In this document: one piece after another, positions 27,257 through 40,100 of the stretch | How the letters are laid out: each line of letters starts with the position of its first letter | Position numbering within the stretch: position 1 is the first letter of the stretch | Position numbers and translations under genes: made by a program | Notes under the pieces: generated by a model | Seen by the model: only the letters and a program-made list of their open reading frames with translations | The model's database searches: none | What the model was told of the DNA's origin: nothing | NCBI GenBank assembly: GCA_016699445.1 | Contig: CP064976.1 | Span: forward strand, 2,542,001-2,606,000 | Reading direction: 5' to 3' | DNA length: 64,000 nucleotides | DNA from: Deltaproteobacteria bacterium | Lineage (GTDB): Bacteria > UBA10199 > JACPAL01 > GCA-016699445

Positions 27257-28882
27257 TTGATTTTTTTAAGTTTTTTTAGACTCTGTGCGTCAAAAAGGTG
27301 TGTTCTGATAAGCAAACAGAATATTCAAGATAGAGCTGATATTAAGAAACTAGTTGCACGGATAACCGATAATAATCCCATGTTTTCTTCGATCATAAAT
27401 CAGCTGGGATTGCCCCTGACAAACCTGACAAGTCGCTTGGGAGAAGCAGTTTTGCAAGTCGCACGTGATGTCGTGGATTTTGTCGGTGTGAGTGAAAGCA
27501 TTCTTGAGGCGGTTGAACTTTTGACAGGAATTGATTTTGGAAGACAGCCGGAAACATATTCGGATTCCTATACATCACAACCAACAGCAGCACACATTTT
27601 AAAAACTCAAAATGCAGGAGGAATCACCTCTACTCGAAGTAAAGTGCCCACTCCTGTGAAGGCTCTTTCAGGTGAGAGAAGTTTAGCTCAAGAGGATGTC
27701 CTTCGACCATTGTTCTGTAAACTTCCAGATGAAGCGAGCTTGCCTACACAAGTAGATCACGCTTTAGTTGGCGGTGCTAGCCTGGCTTCTACTGGAGTAC
27801 AGATACCTATTTTTACCCAAAATTCTTCTCAATCAAATTTTCCTCCTTCATTAGAATATCTCAATCTCCATTTTGCAGGATTGTATGAAGTTGAAAAAGA
27901 AATTGGTCAGGGAGGAGCTTCCAAAATTTATTTGGCGAGAAAGACAGGAACACAACTCTATCAAGTCATTAAAATATATAATCCTCTCTATAGGGATCTT
28001 CATGAAGTTGAAGCTTCCATTCAATCACAACCAGGATTTCTTAGAGCTCGCGGAAGTGGAAATCTGGATGGTGATCTACAGTACATTGTTTTGGATTATG
28101 CTGAGAAGGGAACCGTTGCAGATCAAGTTGAGAGGATTAGACAGACATCTTCTTCAGATGAGATGAGAGGTTTGATTCTCGATTTCTCATCTTCCGTGAC
28201 TCGTTGTCATCAAGCAGGCTTTATTCACGGAGACGTCAAGCCTGAGAACTTTTTTCCAGGGCATGGGATGGGAGATACAGGACAAGCTGTAAAAGTAGGA
28301 GGTTTTCCTAAAGATATTATTGGAAGTCCTTCTTACATCCCTCCTGAAAGTCGTTATATAGTTTTCAAGGGCGTTCTTTTTGAATTTTTTGAAAATGCGA
28401 GGACATGGGCGCCTAAAGTGGTTAAAGAAATTCCAGCGATGTTATTAGATTCTCATAGAAAGTTAGATATGAGTTTTTTTGAAAAGGATGCTGAAGTCTC
28501 TTACTTAAAAGCAGATCCTCGATCCGATCAATATTCACTCGGAAAAAGTATTATTGAAATGCTTTTGGGGGATGAAGGTATTCCAACCATCGATCTTTCA
28601 AATCCTGATTCCTACGAAATTGCATTAGTCGAATCTTTAAACAGAGCGTGTGATCGTTTTGGTTTTCAACAGAGTCTGACAACTATTCTGCTCAAAGCGT
28701 GTTCTGAAGATCGTAGAGATCGTTATGACTCTGTTTCAACTCTTCACGAAGAGCTTGTAAATACGCTTCAAGTTCATGAGTCGATCGAGAATGTTGTCCC
28801 TGAATCATCAGGTGTTTTTGCAAGAGATCTGGAAGATTCTGAAGCTCCTGAAGTGACAATAGATCTATCTTTAGTGGGTTAG
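27257..28882 (+). CDS. Ser/Thr kinase-like protein, probable pseudokinase
   Basis: A kinase fold lies at about residues 210-520, after 200 residues without a recognised domain. The glycine loop IGQGGASKIYLA and the beta3 lysine (VIKIYN) are present. The catalytic loop reads FIHGDVKPENF, with HGD instead of HRD. The DFG site reads VGGFPKDIIGSPSYIPPE, so the metal-binding aspartate appears to be replaced by glycine. This suggests weak or no catalysis, or a signal-binding pseudokinase. The start is uncertain: TTG 27257 opens the frame, ATG 27380 is the first ATG, and neither has a Shine-Dalgarno. The 3' end overlaps the converging alpha-2-macroglobulin gene by four bases. Confidence 0.65.
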   Translation: MIFLSFFRLCASKRCVLISKQNIQDRADIKKLVARITDNNPMFSSIINQLGLPLTNLTSRLGEAVLQVARDVVDFVGVSESILEAVELLTGIDFGRQPETYSDSYTSQPTAAHILKTQNAGGITSTRSKVPTPVKALSGERSLAQEDVLRPLFCKLPDEASLPTQVDHALVGGASLASTGVQIPIFTQNSSQSNFPPSLEYLNLHFAGLYEVEKEIGQGGASKIYLARKTGTQLYQVIKIYNPLYRDLHEVEASIQSQPGFLRARGSGNLDGDLQYIVLDYAEKGTVADQVERIRQTSSSDEMRGLILDFSSSVTRCHQAGFIHGDVKPENFFPGHGMGDTGQAVKVGGFPKDIIGSPSYIPPESRYIVFKGVLFEFFENARTWAPKVVKEIPAMLLDSHRKLDMSFFEKDAEVSYLKADPRSDQYSLGKSIIEMLLGDEGIPTIDLSNPDSYEIALVESLNRACDRFGFQQSLTTILLKACSEDRRDRYDSVSTLHEELVNTLQVHESIENVVPESSGVFARDLEDSEAPEVTIDLSLVG

Positions 28883-31800
28883 TCTTTAATTACAATCTCT
28901 CTTACTCTCCCTCGTGCAAAAATTTCAGGTTCGTAAAATTCTGATGCTGTCACTCCAGGCATTAAGAAAGATCCGGCTGTGGTTGCTCGAACGGGATAGC
29001 GAATATGGAATGTTCCCGCAGGTAGAAATTCATTGGACCAGAGAATGGCATCATCTCTCACTTCTTGATGAGAGAAAAAATAATCCATTCCGTAATCTAT
29101 CGATACCACGACATCATCATAAGAAGGGTAGAGAAACGAATCTTCATACTCTTCCATTTCAGGAGCAGGTGCACCCTGAGAAGCTTCTATTTGAAGGGAT
29201 TTAGAAGTCGTTGAAAGAGTCATATCGATAGGTTCAAATCCTGAAGGTAATTTTTCGTGGATAAAAACATAATTGAGATCTTGCGGGGCGATTAAAGTAA
29301 TATGACCTTTATAATTTTCTCCCACTTTAAATTCAGTCAGAGGTTTGGTTTCTTCCACATCATCGAGAGCATAGTATTCACGTGAGACAATCAACCCCTC
29401 TTCACGGGTTGGGATTTGGGTTGTGGGAAGGTAGTATTGAAAACTCATGTCGTAATACGCTGTGCCTGTGCCAGATTTTTGAATGGTAAGTGTTGATGCT
29501 TCTGGAGTGATCGGTAAATCATTCATAGGTATGTGAGCTGTTTTTTCAGTGAGTAAATTTCTTTCATCAAAAGCACCTTCTAACAAAGCTTTTTGTTCCA
29601 ATGAAATGTGAGCTGAAAAATCAGTCTTAGCTTCTTGGAATATTTTTGAGGCTCGATAAGACATCCAGGAGAGAGTGAGGTCGTCTTGAGTAGCGTATTC
29701 CGAAATTTTTGTTTTCTTTCTGAAAAATAAAAAGCCCAACCCGCGCGCGACCAGTGGGTTTTGAGGGTCTGATTCTAAAAGCGCTGTGACAGCTAAAGAT
29801 GTATTTTTTGCAGGAGAAGATCCGAAAAAATGGGACGCTGGCCAGCTAGTGTGACGAGGATCTTGAACGGCTAATGAGGCTAAGCGCTCTTGCAATATTT
29901 TGGCTTCATTAGAAAGGGATAGGTTTTGATAAGCCATCATCAAGTAAGAAACTCCACTGATAGACAGAGTATTTTTTTGAGTCAGTAATTCATCCGCAAC
30001 CCATCGGGGCCAACTGACAGGGTCTTTTTGTAAGCTAAGAGCCCATAAGACAAAACTCGCTGTATCTGGGTATTTAAGCCGATCATCTTTTGAACCATTT
30101 TGACAGGAATGATTTGAGATTAGAATAGCTTAAATCATCCACACTAAACCCAAGCTGCTGAGCCAATGAGAGAGCCCAAAAAACTTGAGCACTGGCAAAA
30201 ACATCACTTTGAAAACTAGACGGCCAATATTTCATACCCCCATCGGAATTTTGAAAATTATCTTCAAGTTCGTCGATGAGGTCCTGTGTTTTTTCTTCTA
30301 GAAGTTTCATCTTTTCTGAAAAAGGAATCTTCTTTTCATTCTCAGTAAGTGGAGCGAGGCTATCAAAATAAGTTTCACCTAAAGCCTCTGAAAGATTATC
30401 ACTCACCAAATAGGCCAAGAGTGTGGCTGATTTTTGTTCTGAACATCCAAAAGGATAATAGATGAGATGTCTCATGGATGAAGCTGTAGCCATGCTTAAA
30501 GAGGCTTTAAGAGATACATCTAAACCGCCTCGATCTTTTAAGACATTTGGTGGGATGAGGAGGGCTTCTTTTTCTAAAGTATCGGTGACTCCTGAGCTCG
30601 CTGTGACTTCAGGAGCAAAACGATCAAGGACAGGCCACGAGACTTCAAGAGAGTCGAAATTTTGTTTTTCATTGAGAAAACTTACAGAAAGAGAGGTTTT
30701 TCCTTCTGTTCCGACTTTCAAGTTTGTCGGAAGTATTTTTTCTTCATGAGGAAGGAGAGCAAGTGAGAGATCTTCTGTTTTTTTATTATCTTCAAACATA
30801 GATCCTTTAATTTCCAGATGCACTTTACCCGAAATCTCTTGCGAAGAACGATTCGTCACAATCACATTTCCTCTGACGGTATCACCCCACACGAGAAAGC
30901 GTGGGAAAGCCATTCTCATGACTACGGGTTGAGTGGATAAAATCTTCGTACGTTGACTACCGACAAATGTTTTATCTCCCAAGTTCAAATCAGCCAGATT
31001 CGAATGGTTTACAAGTTGTTGCCTTTCTAAATCAAATTCGGCTGTTGTTTTAGATTCAGTAATACCTATAGCTTCAATCACCCAAGTCGTTAAATCATCA
31101 GGAAGCTTAAAGGCAAAATCCGCCTGACCTTGGTCATTGGTCATCACATCCGCCTCAAAATGAGCGGTATCTTTAAAAATATGACGCTTCTTGCTTTGTC
31201 CTGTGCCGCCATCACCGGCCTTAAGAGAGAAGAGGGAAGATGTGGATTTTACATTATTGCCCCGATTGTAATAAAACTTTTTGATGAGATCAGGGAGTTG
31301 GTAATTAAGAAGTTTTAAAACAGACTCATCAGCCACACTCACTATGACATGTGCTTTTTGGGGCTTGCCTTGAGGGTCTTTGGTTTCGACATGAACTTTG
31401 ACACTCTCTCCAGGCTTATAAACGGGAAGTTCGTTATCATCAGGCGTACGATCTGGAGTTAGTGAAATCATCAGACGTTTACTCTCAGGCTCTATATGGA
31501 GTTCGGTTTCTCCATAAAATAGAAGCGGTGGACGTGTGGTATCACGACCGGCATGAGCGACCACACTTAAGTAAAAGTTAGGAATCATCCCTTCCATAAT
31601 TGGTACTTCAATGTAAGGCGCGTTTTTTCCACCAAGGTCGATGATTTTGGAGTCCAAAAGATGACCGCGTTCGTAAGTTAATAGAGCCTTAGTCATTGGG
31701 ACTAAAGATTTGATTAAAACTTTAGCGGTGTCACCGATCTTATAAGAAGATTTATCGGGAACCAGTTCGATTTTTTCCGCATCATCTAAACGCCAAGGAA

Positions 31801-34800
31801 CATACGTGCTGCCCCAAGCAGAAAATTCTGCAGCTGATTGGATTTCGTTTCCGTGATCGTTTGCTTTAAGGACCACGCGGTAAAAGCCTCCGCTGGGAAC
31901 ATCAAAACTTAAATTTGCCTTTCCATCCTCATCTGTTTTTTCCGAAATGGTTTTTATAGAAACATCTTGAGGCTCATAAACCAATTCCCAAAATCCTCTC
32001 GTATTTCTTTTTTCAAAATATTTGTAATCCCGACGAATGAGTGATGCTGAAAAAGATTTTCTTGGTGATTTTTTCCCTTGTGTATCCAGCGAGACAACAC
32101 TCAACTGAGCCTTTTCTTTTTCACCATAGATCCATTGATTGGGTTTGATTCCTAAATAAAAACTTCCCTTATGCACAATAATATCTTCCATCGAGGACAC
32201 TTCCTGATGGCTGGGATCAGAAACACTGGCTTCTACACTGAGAATTTGACTGGTAGGGTATTTTTTTAAATCTGTTTTATATTCGATGTTCAAAATATCT
32301 TTCTCACTTAACTTGGAGGTATTTTGAACTTTTTCACCTTGTTCATTGAGATAAAAATTCCCTGGAGAGTGTTTTTGATTTTCCCTTTTTAAATTGTCAT
32401 AAAAACTACTGTCTTCAGAATATTTATTTTCATAAGAAGCGTCGACAACATCATATTCAAATTCACTGGAGTAAGTCTCGTCTTCTGATTCCGCGGAAGA
32501 TTTTTTAATCAAAAGATCTGAACCGATAAAATTATAATCTGAAAATCCTTCAGGAGAAAAAAGATAGGTGGATGTCATGATCGACCATCGCGTGGGAGAT
32601 TTTCGAAGTGGGGATCCAAAATAATAGGAGCCAACCACGTCAGCCTTTAAAGTGTCTCCGCTGATGATTTCTTTTTCTTTTGTTTGGACATCCACTTTGA
32701 AGGAAGGTTTGCGATAACTGCTCACTTGAAAAGCGCGTGTGAAAGTTTGTTGTTGATTGAGTTTAATAGAAATTTCGTAAGTACCACGTGGCAGATCTTC
32801 ACGATTTTCTAAATCAAATTGTCCACTCACAATACCAGCGTTTCCAAGGACGCAGGGCGATTGTTTGTAAATCTCTGTTCCTGCGGCATCGGTGACATTG
32901 AGTTCACAAGAGGTTTTAGGATCTGCTCGCAGATAGCGACTTTCTCGCACTTCTCTCACAAAAGAAGAAAAATAAACTTTTTGACCTGGACGGTAAATAG
33001 GACGGTCTGTGTACATGTAAGCAAAATAATTAGGTCCATGCCCCATGGGATAATGATATTCTGGAAATTGATGAGCTGGATCACATGAATAAGAAGCCAA
33101 GTCTGGAGTGGGAATCTCAATGCAAAATCTATCTATATTAATAACTGGATTAATAGTTGGGAGATTTAAAAGAGAGAGACCTTGAGGATCGGTCACTCCA
33201 TCCAGAGGAATAGTGACTTCTTCTTTTTGTCCATTATTCCATGATTTTGCTTCCACATGAAACGATGTAGAAATGGGCTGACCTGTTTCAAGATCCGTGG
33301 TCCAGACAAGAAGATGATTACCGTCTCGCTTTGTTGCGATACCTACAGAAGTGAGTTGCAAGATAGAAAGGACACTTTTGGGTTTCTCTCCATTTTGCAA
33401 TGGTGAGCCTGAAATTTCCAAAAGATAAATTCCGGGTAGAGGTTTGCCTTCTTTAAATTGATTAAGATCCAAAACAAGAGGTGAGGTTTGATCAACTTCA
33501 GCTGTGAGCGCCATTTCTTGATGATAGTCAGCCTTCATTTGCGCTTCGTCGATTTCTGTTCCGGTCTCATTTAAAGGAAGGTTGAGTTTTGTTTTAGAAT
33601 CAATCGTCATTTCAGAAGCTAATCCCCAATTACGAATATTTTCAGAATAATAATTTTTAGACAGACGGTAGAGTTTGGCCTGAATAGATTTTAGATTCAG
33701 ACTTCGATAATGAAGCTGCATCGGTCCTTTATAAGAAATAATATTCTTCGTCAGATTAGAAAAAAATTGGGGAGTGGCATGATCTGTTTTGACTTTATAC
33801 GTTTCCAAAGATGTTTTGAGTGGAGCTCCGGATAGAGACTCAATGACTTCAGGTTTTACGGAAAAAGTGTAGGACTGATTAAATTTTTCCAAGAAAACAG
33901 CACAGGCTTGTTTATAGCCTTCTAACAGTTCAGGTCCTTTTGCGGACATCGTTGAAAAAGAATCGTAATAACTAAAATAAAAGTAAGGCGCAGTGCTATC
34001 ATCAGAAGATTGAGCATGAAATGCTTTTTCAAAAGATTTTTTATTAATGCCCTGAGAAAATTCATAACAAATAGAATCTCCAGCCTTTAAATGAACTTCT
34101 TGAGAAGGTTTGAGATTTTTTTCGTCCTGATAATCATGAATCGCCCAAACACGGGTGATTTTCATCGTATCTTCAGGCGTCATGAATGTTTGTGAATATT
34201 CTCGTGAAGTCCCCAAAGTCCCTCGAGCGCTCAAAACACCTTCTGGAAGAGAAGATTTGATCGTCGCTCCCCAGGGAAGATTTTCGGTAAAAGTAATTTG
34301 AAGAATATGATCGTCATCGAGCCATTCATATTTTCTTTGAGTTGTTAGTGGGGTATCTGATTGGGAAAAAGATAGTTTTTCTTCAACATCTTTTCGATTC
34401 ATCGCCATATTAAAACGAAGGGTAATAGAAGCTTTTTTGGGAAGAAGAGTTGTGATTTCTTTATTTCCAAAACTCTCTACGCGAGGCAGAATTGTTGTAA
34501 ATTCCCACTGCAGTTTTTCTTTTAAGCGAAACCCATCTTCAGAAGGAATACCTGCAGGAAGTGTAATCGTGTATTTTGTGGCAGGTCGCAGGGGATTTTT
34601 AGGACGAAAAATAAATCCGTGTGTACCCAACCAATGAAACGATCCTTCCACTTCTGGAGTGATCTCAAGTGGGATAGCATTTTCTTTTCCCTGATCTAAA
34701 GTCGTCAAAGGAACCATGGCCCGATCAAACATAATGGTTATACCATCCGTAGAGATAGGCACTTCTTCTTTTGTAGGGCTATATGTTAAAACTTTTAAAT

Positions 34801-34915
34801 CTCCTTTTTTAGGAAGAAGACTGGAGAAAAGTTGGTAACGATGTTTCCAGGTCCATAAACCAGAAAATGAAATGATGAGAATAAGAAAGACTGCGAGGAC
34901 TTTGAGTTTTTTCAT
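28879..34915 (-). CDS. Bacterial alpha-2-macroglobulin (YfhM-like), frameshifted near its end
   Basis: The main frame encodes 1,610 residues from ATG 34915 (AGGAG upstream): an N-terminal membrane anchor, repeated MG-type beta domains, and the thioester motif FGCSEQ near 1490, which traps proteases. It stops at 30083. The remaining 400 or so residues continue in another frame (GSKDDRLKYPDTASFVLW) to 28879. Removing one T from 30098-30101 (plus strand) restores it as LSNGSKDDRL, a total of about 2,010 residues. No lipobox is seen, so anchoring is by the N-terminal helix. The start overlaps pbpC (ATGA). The YfhM-PBP1C pairing is thought to protect and repair the envelope. Confidence 0.85.
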
Positions 34916-36956
34916 AAATCTCCTGAGACAAAAAATGGTATCACTTCTTTTTGTTTTTGATCTGAAACCGTTAACACATGTTTACCCAATAAAGGCTGAA
35001 TAAAAATCTGATGATTATTTTGAGTTGTATCTAACAAAACTCCATCCAAATACCACGAAAGCTGAATATCTTTTTCCCATGCTTTAGCTTCTAATTTAAG
35101 AGCTTGATGCTCTGTGGGCAGATAACCATGCTCACGATAACGTGCATAAGGAAGAGGGGAGAGAACTTTCCACGCTTTGTTTAAGTCAACTTCTGGTTTC
35201 TGGAAGACTGTTTTGATGGTTTCTAAATGGGGAAAATTTTCTGGAAATGATTTTTCCAAAAGAGCTTCCATGATTTTATGCCAAACAGGACCAGCTCCTG
35301 AAGCTCCTGTTGTGAGATCGAGCGGCGTCCCATCCGCATGCCCGACCCAAACGCCTACGGCATAAGAAGGCGTGTAGCCAACAGTCCAATTATCTCGATG
35401 ATCATAGCTGGTTCCGGTTTTAACAGCGACTTCATGACCTTCAACGATCAGATCTTCATTATACCCAAACGCTTTTCGTCGTGCTTCTGAATCCGTCAAA
35501 ATCGATGTGGTCAAAAGAGCTGCTTTTTGCGCTTGAGCATGGATGGGGACTGATAGGGTAGATAGATGTGTGTTTTGAGTTTGATAGGGTAAAAATTTTC
35601 CACCACGTGCTAGAGCTGCATAGGCATTGGTTAATTCTAATAACGACACTTCGGCAGAACCCAACGTAATCGAGAGACCATAATACGTAGGTGCTTGTGT
35701 AATACTGGAAAATCCAAAACGACGTAGCATTTCGTGATAATAAGAAAGTCCGATGTCATTGAGTGTCACCACTGCGGGAACATTATAAGAATTAGCCAAA
35801 GCTTCCCGAATGGTGACAGCCCCATGAAAACGTCGATCAAAGTTTTGAGGCATGTAGGAATCATTCTCTTCAGAATTTGTCGGAATATGAAAACTCGTCG
35901 GCTGATCTTGAATTAAACTATTGGGCGAATATCCTTGGGTAAAAGCTGCAAAATAGGTGAAGGGTTTGAGTGTTGATCCTGGTTGTCGCAAGGCCGTCGC
36001 ACCATTCACCTGGCCTTGAATCTCTTCATTGCGATAATCACGAGAACCCACCATGGCCAAAACATCACCGGATTTTACATCGATGACAACAGCCGCCGCT
36101 GTGAGTTTTGGGTCTTTTTCAATACGAGATTTTAAAGCATCTTGAAGGGCTTGTTCTGTCTTTTTTTCTAATTCCAAATCTAATGTCGTCTGTACACGTG
36201 AAGCCAAATGTTTTTCTTGAGAAACAAATTCGATAAAATGTCTTCCGGCTAATTTTGATGGTTCGACTTCGCTCACCATGTCCTTCTTACTTAGAACTTT
36301 GCTAATATTGAGAAGCTTGGACAGCCGAGTGGGTGATTTTGGAAGAGCCGTCAGGCTGTCAATTTCGGTAAGCGTGAGTTCTTGAGGTGTTTTGGAAAAT
36401 AATACTGGCTTGCCGCCCCTACACCATAACAATGATTTCCATAGTAGATCGTATTGAGATAACGCTCCAAAATCCATTTTTTGGAATGTTTCATCTCAAG
36501 GCCTAAAGCCAATACAGTCTCTTTGATCTTTTGAGGAATATTTCGAGGGAGAGGACGACACTCATTTTCCTGACACAACTTTTCCTGAATCAAATTTTTA
36601 GCAAGCTGCTGCGTAATGGTAGAGCCTCCGCGACGCACGCCAGTATTCACCAAATGACTCCCGAGTGCTTTCAAGAGTGCCCAAGGATTCACACCTTGAT
36701 GCCAATAGAAAAAACTATCTTCCTTCTGAATTGTTTTAGCCACAAACTCAGGTGAGATATCTGAAAAATGAGTCCAAATCTGAAACCCTTTAAAATCAGG
36801 ATTAAGAGATCCAATAACGACATCATGACGATCTGTGAATGTCTGAACGTGAGGCTTGGTGTCGTAGAGTGATGTGAAGAAAAAAAGAAATAATAAAGAT
36901 AATAAAAGATAGAAAGTAAGACTCATCAAACCAATTTTTAGAGAAGAACTCTTCAA
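34912..36956 (-). CDS. pbpC: Penicillin-binding protein 1C, frameshifted between its two domains
   Basis: The first frame has an N-terminal membrane anchor and the GT51 glycosyltransferase (KEDSFFYWHQGVNP, RRGGSTITQQLAKNL, ERYLNTIYYG). It ends after ASQYYFPKHLKNS. The second frame continues PQELTLTEIDSLTALPKSP, then the transpeptidase motifs RQPGSTLKPFTY (SxxK), NSYNVPAV (SxN) and AVKTGTSYDHRDNWTVGY (KTG), and the PBP1C C-terminal domain. Adding one T to 36390-36393 (plus strand) joins them as FPKTPQEL, about 680 residues. TTG 36956 gives the fullest anchor; ATG 36926 is the alternative. It overlaps the macroglobulin gene by four bases. Confidence 0.85.
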
Positions 36957-37009
36957 AGTAGTAAGGTTGTACAGAATATTTTTTTACAGGCAATTATTGA
37001 TTTATTTTT

Positions 37010-37038
37010 TTGACTAGACTGACATGTCAGTCTATAGC
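37010..37038 (+). promoter_or_regulatory. Promoter with a perfect 20-bp palindromic operator in its spacer
   Basis: TTGACT at 37010-37015 and TATAGC at 37033-37038 are separated by exactly 17 bases. Across that spacer lies TAGACTGACATGTCAGTCTA (37015-37034), a perfect palindrome. A repressor bound there would block RNA polymerase directly. The promoter faces the activase gene that starts at 37134. A TetR-family gene at 42054-42796 is the nearest candidate regulator; that link is inference. Confidence 0.6.
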
Positions 37039-37040
37039 GC

Positions 37041-37108
37041 ACGTCCCCGGCTAAGCCGGATGCCGTGCTGGATTCGAGGGCGATACCGCTCTCCCTCGAG
37101 CTCCCATC
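37041..37108 (-). repeat. REP-like two-hairpin interspersed repeat, copy 2
   Basis: Read on the minus strand this stretch begins GATGGG, has a hairpin with arms CGAGGG and CCCTCG (plus 37093-37098 and 37075-37080), then a second hairpin CCGGC/GCCGG (37047-37059) with flanking GCATCCGGCTTAGCCGG. It aligns end to end with 12894-12960. It lies in the proposed 5' untranslated region between the operator-promoter and the activase ATG, so it would be transcribed into the leader. Confidence 0.55.
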
Positions 37109-37133
37109 TGAATAAAATGCGTTTGAGGAATTT

Positions 37134-40100
37134 ATGACACAAAAAATTTATATTGGGATGGATGTGGGGTCCACGACAGTTAAAGGGTGTGTCGTTGATC
37201 CGGAAACATTGCAGATTCTTTGGAGTGACTACCAACGTCACGAGACAAAACAGCCTGAAAAAGTGATGGAGTTTATGGTGCGGATTGGGAATGAATTTTC
37301 CCACATTCCTCAAGAAAATATTCGTCTTTTTATGACAGGTTCTGGAGCGGCACCATTATGTGAATCTCTAGGAGCCAAGTTTGTTCAAGAAGTGAATGCC
37401 GTGACTCTTGCCGTCGAAAAACTTCATCCTGATGTCGGATCAGTTGTCGAGCTGGGTGGACAAGATGCAAAAATTATTATTTTTAAACTGAATAAAGAAA
37501 CAGGTGAGAAACAAGTCGTCACCTCAATGAATGACAAGTGTGCTTCCGGTACGGGAGCGACCATTGATAAATGCATGATCAAAGTAGGTGCTGATCATTC
37601 CCTGATACAACATCTTGTATATGATGATTCCAAACTTCATCATGTCGCCGCAAAATGTGGAGTTTTTGCTGAAACGGATATCGTCAATCTCGTCAAATCA
37701 GGCTTGCCTGCTCAAGAAATATTAAATTCTTTGGCCGATGCGATTGTCATGCAAAATCTTTCTGTTCTCACACGTGGAAATACTCTCCGCCATCGCGTTT
37801 TGTTGTTGGGCGGTCCCAATACCTATCTTCCATTTTTGCAACAATGTTGGCGCAAGCGTATTCCCGAAACCTGGAGAGAACGAAATTATGACTACCCTAA
37901 GGACATTCCCATTGAAGAGCTGATTTTTGTTCCTGAAAACTCTCAATACTATGCCGCATACGGTGCTGTGATCTATGGGACTTATGAAGGTTCTGAAACT
38001 GGTTTGTATAAAGGGCTTAATGGACTTAAAGAATTTATTCATCATGGTCGCAAAGCTCATTTGGGAGAAAAAGCTGGTAAACCTCTTGTGCAATCTGAAG
38101 AAGAATTGGCAGCCTTTAAGGAGGCTTATCGCATTCCAAAATTTATCCCCAAATCTCCAGCGCCTGGAAGTGTGGTGAAAGGTTATATTGGTTTGGATGG
38201 TGGTTCGACGTCTTCCAAAGCTGTTTTAGTCGATGAAAATAGTGAGATTATTCTCAAAGCTTACCAACTCTCCAAAGGTAATCCCATACAAGATACCAAG
38301 GAAATTCTGAATCAAATGCATGATTATTATGCAAGCCAAGGCTCTCGTTTGTTGGTGTTGGGTTTTGGTGCTACCGGCTATGCGGCTGATGTTCTGGAAG
38401 CAGCTTTGAAATCCGATGTAAATGTTGTGGAAACTGTCGCTCATATGATGAGTGCTGTGCATTTTTTTAAAGAAGCTGATGTCATCTGCGACATCGGTGG
38501 TCAGGATATCAAAGTCTTGTTCATGCAAAATGGAGAAATCAAAAACTTTAAACTTTCCAATCAGTGCTCCGCTGGAAATGGAATGTTGCTTCAAGCCATG
38601 GCAGATCAGTTTGGTGTGAAAGTGCAAGATTATGCCGATGTGGCTTTTGGAGCGTCATTGGCGCCAAAATTTTCTTATGGATGTGCGGTATTTTTAGATA
38701 GTGATCGTGTGAATTTTCAAAAAGAAGGTTTTTCGAAGGAAGAATTATTAGCAGGTTTGGCTCAAGTACTTCCCAAAAATGTCTGGCAATATGTGGTTCA
38801 AATCCCACGGATGGCAGAGCTGGGTAAGACTTTTGTTCTTCAAGGTGGCACTCAATACAATCTGGCTGCTGTCAAAGCTCAGGTGGATTACATCAAAGAT
38901 CGTGTGCCAGGAGCGGCTGTTCATGTACATCCACATCCCGGTGAAGCGGGAGCCATTGGAGCTGCAATGGAAACTCGTCGTGTAGTGATGCGTCGCGGGT
39001 ATTCAACTTTTATTGGTCTCGATCATGCGATCAATATTGAATACACAACAAAAAATGACGAATCGACTGTCTGTCATTTTTGTCCCAATAATTGCAGCCG
39101 CACGTTCATCGATACCAAAACACCCGAAGGCGATGCTGCTCGGTATATTTCGGGTTTTAGTTGTGAAAAAGGGACTGTCGAATCTCAGGAAGAAATGGTC
39201 AAGATTGCGACGCATCGGACAAGTTTAAAAAAATCCTATCCCAATCTCGTCGATTACGAATCTCATGCTCTTTATAAAATGTATGACAAAGATCCGATGC
39301 CTGTAGAGGGGCAGGAGATTGAAGATATTTTGGTCAAAAAAACTCTTTTGGGAAATATCAAACGAGTTCCTTTTAAACGAAAGTTTTTTCGATCATCTCC
39401 AGAAGCTTGGGAAAAACGCCGAAAAATGCGTATCGCAATCCCTCGAGTGTTGAATATTTATAGTACAGCACCTTTGTGGAGAACGTATTTTGAATCCTTG
39501 GGTTTTGATCCTTCCAAAATTGTTTGGTCGGATTATACGTCAGAGGAAATGTGGCAAGAAGGCGGTAAGTATGGATCAATTGATCCTTGCTACCCGTCTA
39601 AAGTCGCTCAAGCACACATTCACAATCTTTTGTTTCATAAACATGAAAAGAAGAAGCTCGATTATATTTTCTTTCCTATTTTGACTCATATTCCGTCATT
39701 TTTAAATTATACCGTCGATACAGCTTGTTGCCCTATTGTTTCGGGTACTCCCGAAGTCATCAAGGCTGCTTTTACTAAAGAAAATAACTTTTTTGCCGAA
39801 CGAGACATTCATTATCTGGACCCAGCATTGACGTTGAATGAACCTCATCTTTTCAAAAAGCAGATGTATAATTTTTTCAGGCCGATTCTGGATATCACAG
39901 AAGACGAAAATGATTTTGCTGTCGATCAGGGTTGGAAAGCGATGACGACTTTTGATGAAGATGTTCAGTCTAAAGGTCGCGACGTGCTCAAGTGGGCTGA
40001 AGAAAATGGCAAGATGGTCCTTTTGTTAACAGGTCGACCTTATCATTTGGATCCAGGTCTCAATCACAATGTCCTCGATGAGTTTCAGGTGTTGGGTTAT

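Noticed and set aside
27104..27379. Gene in the gap before the pseudokinase
   Set aside because: No start with a ribosome binding site and no coding-like peptide; the stretch is AT-rich with T and A runs and probably holds divergent promoters. An ACTGACATG half-match to the 37.0 kb palindrome near 27210 is not symmetric.
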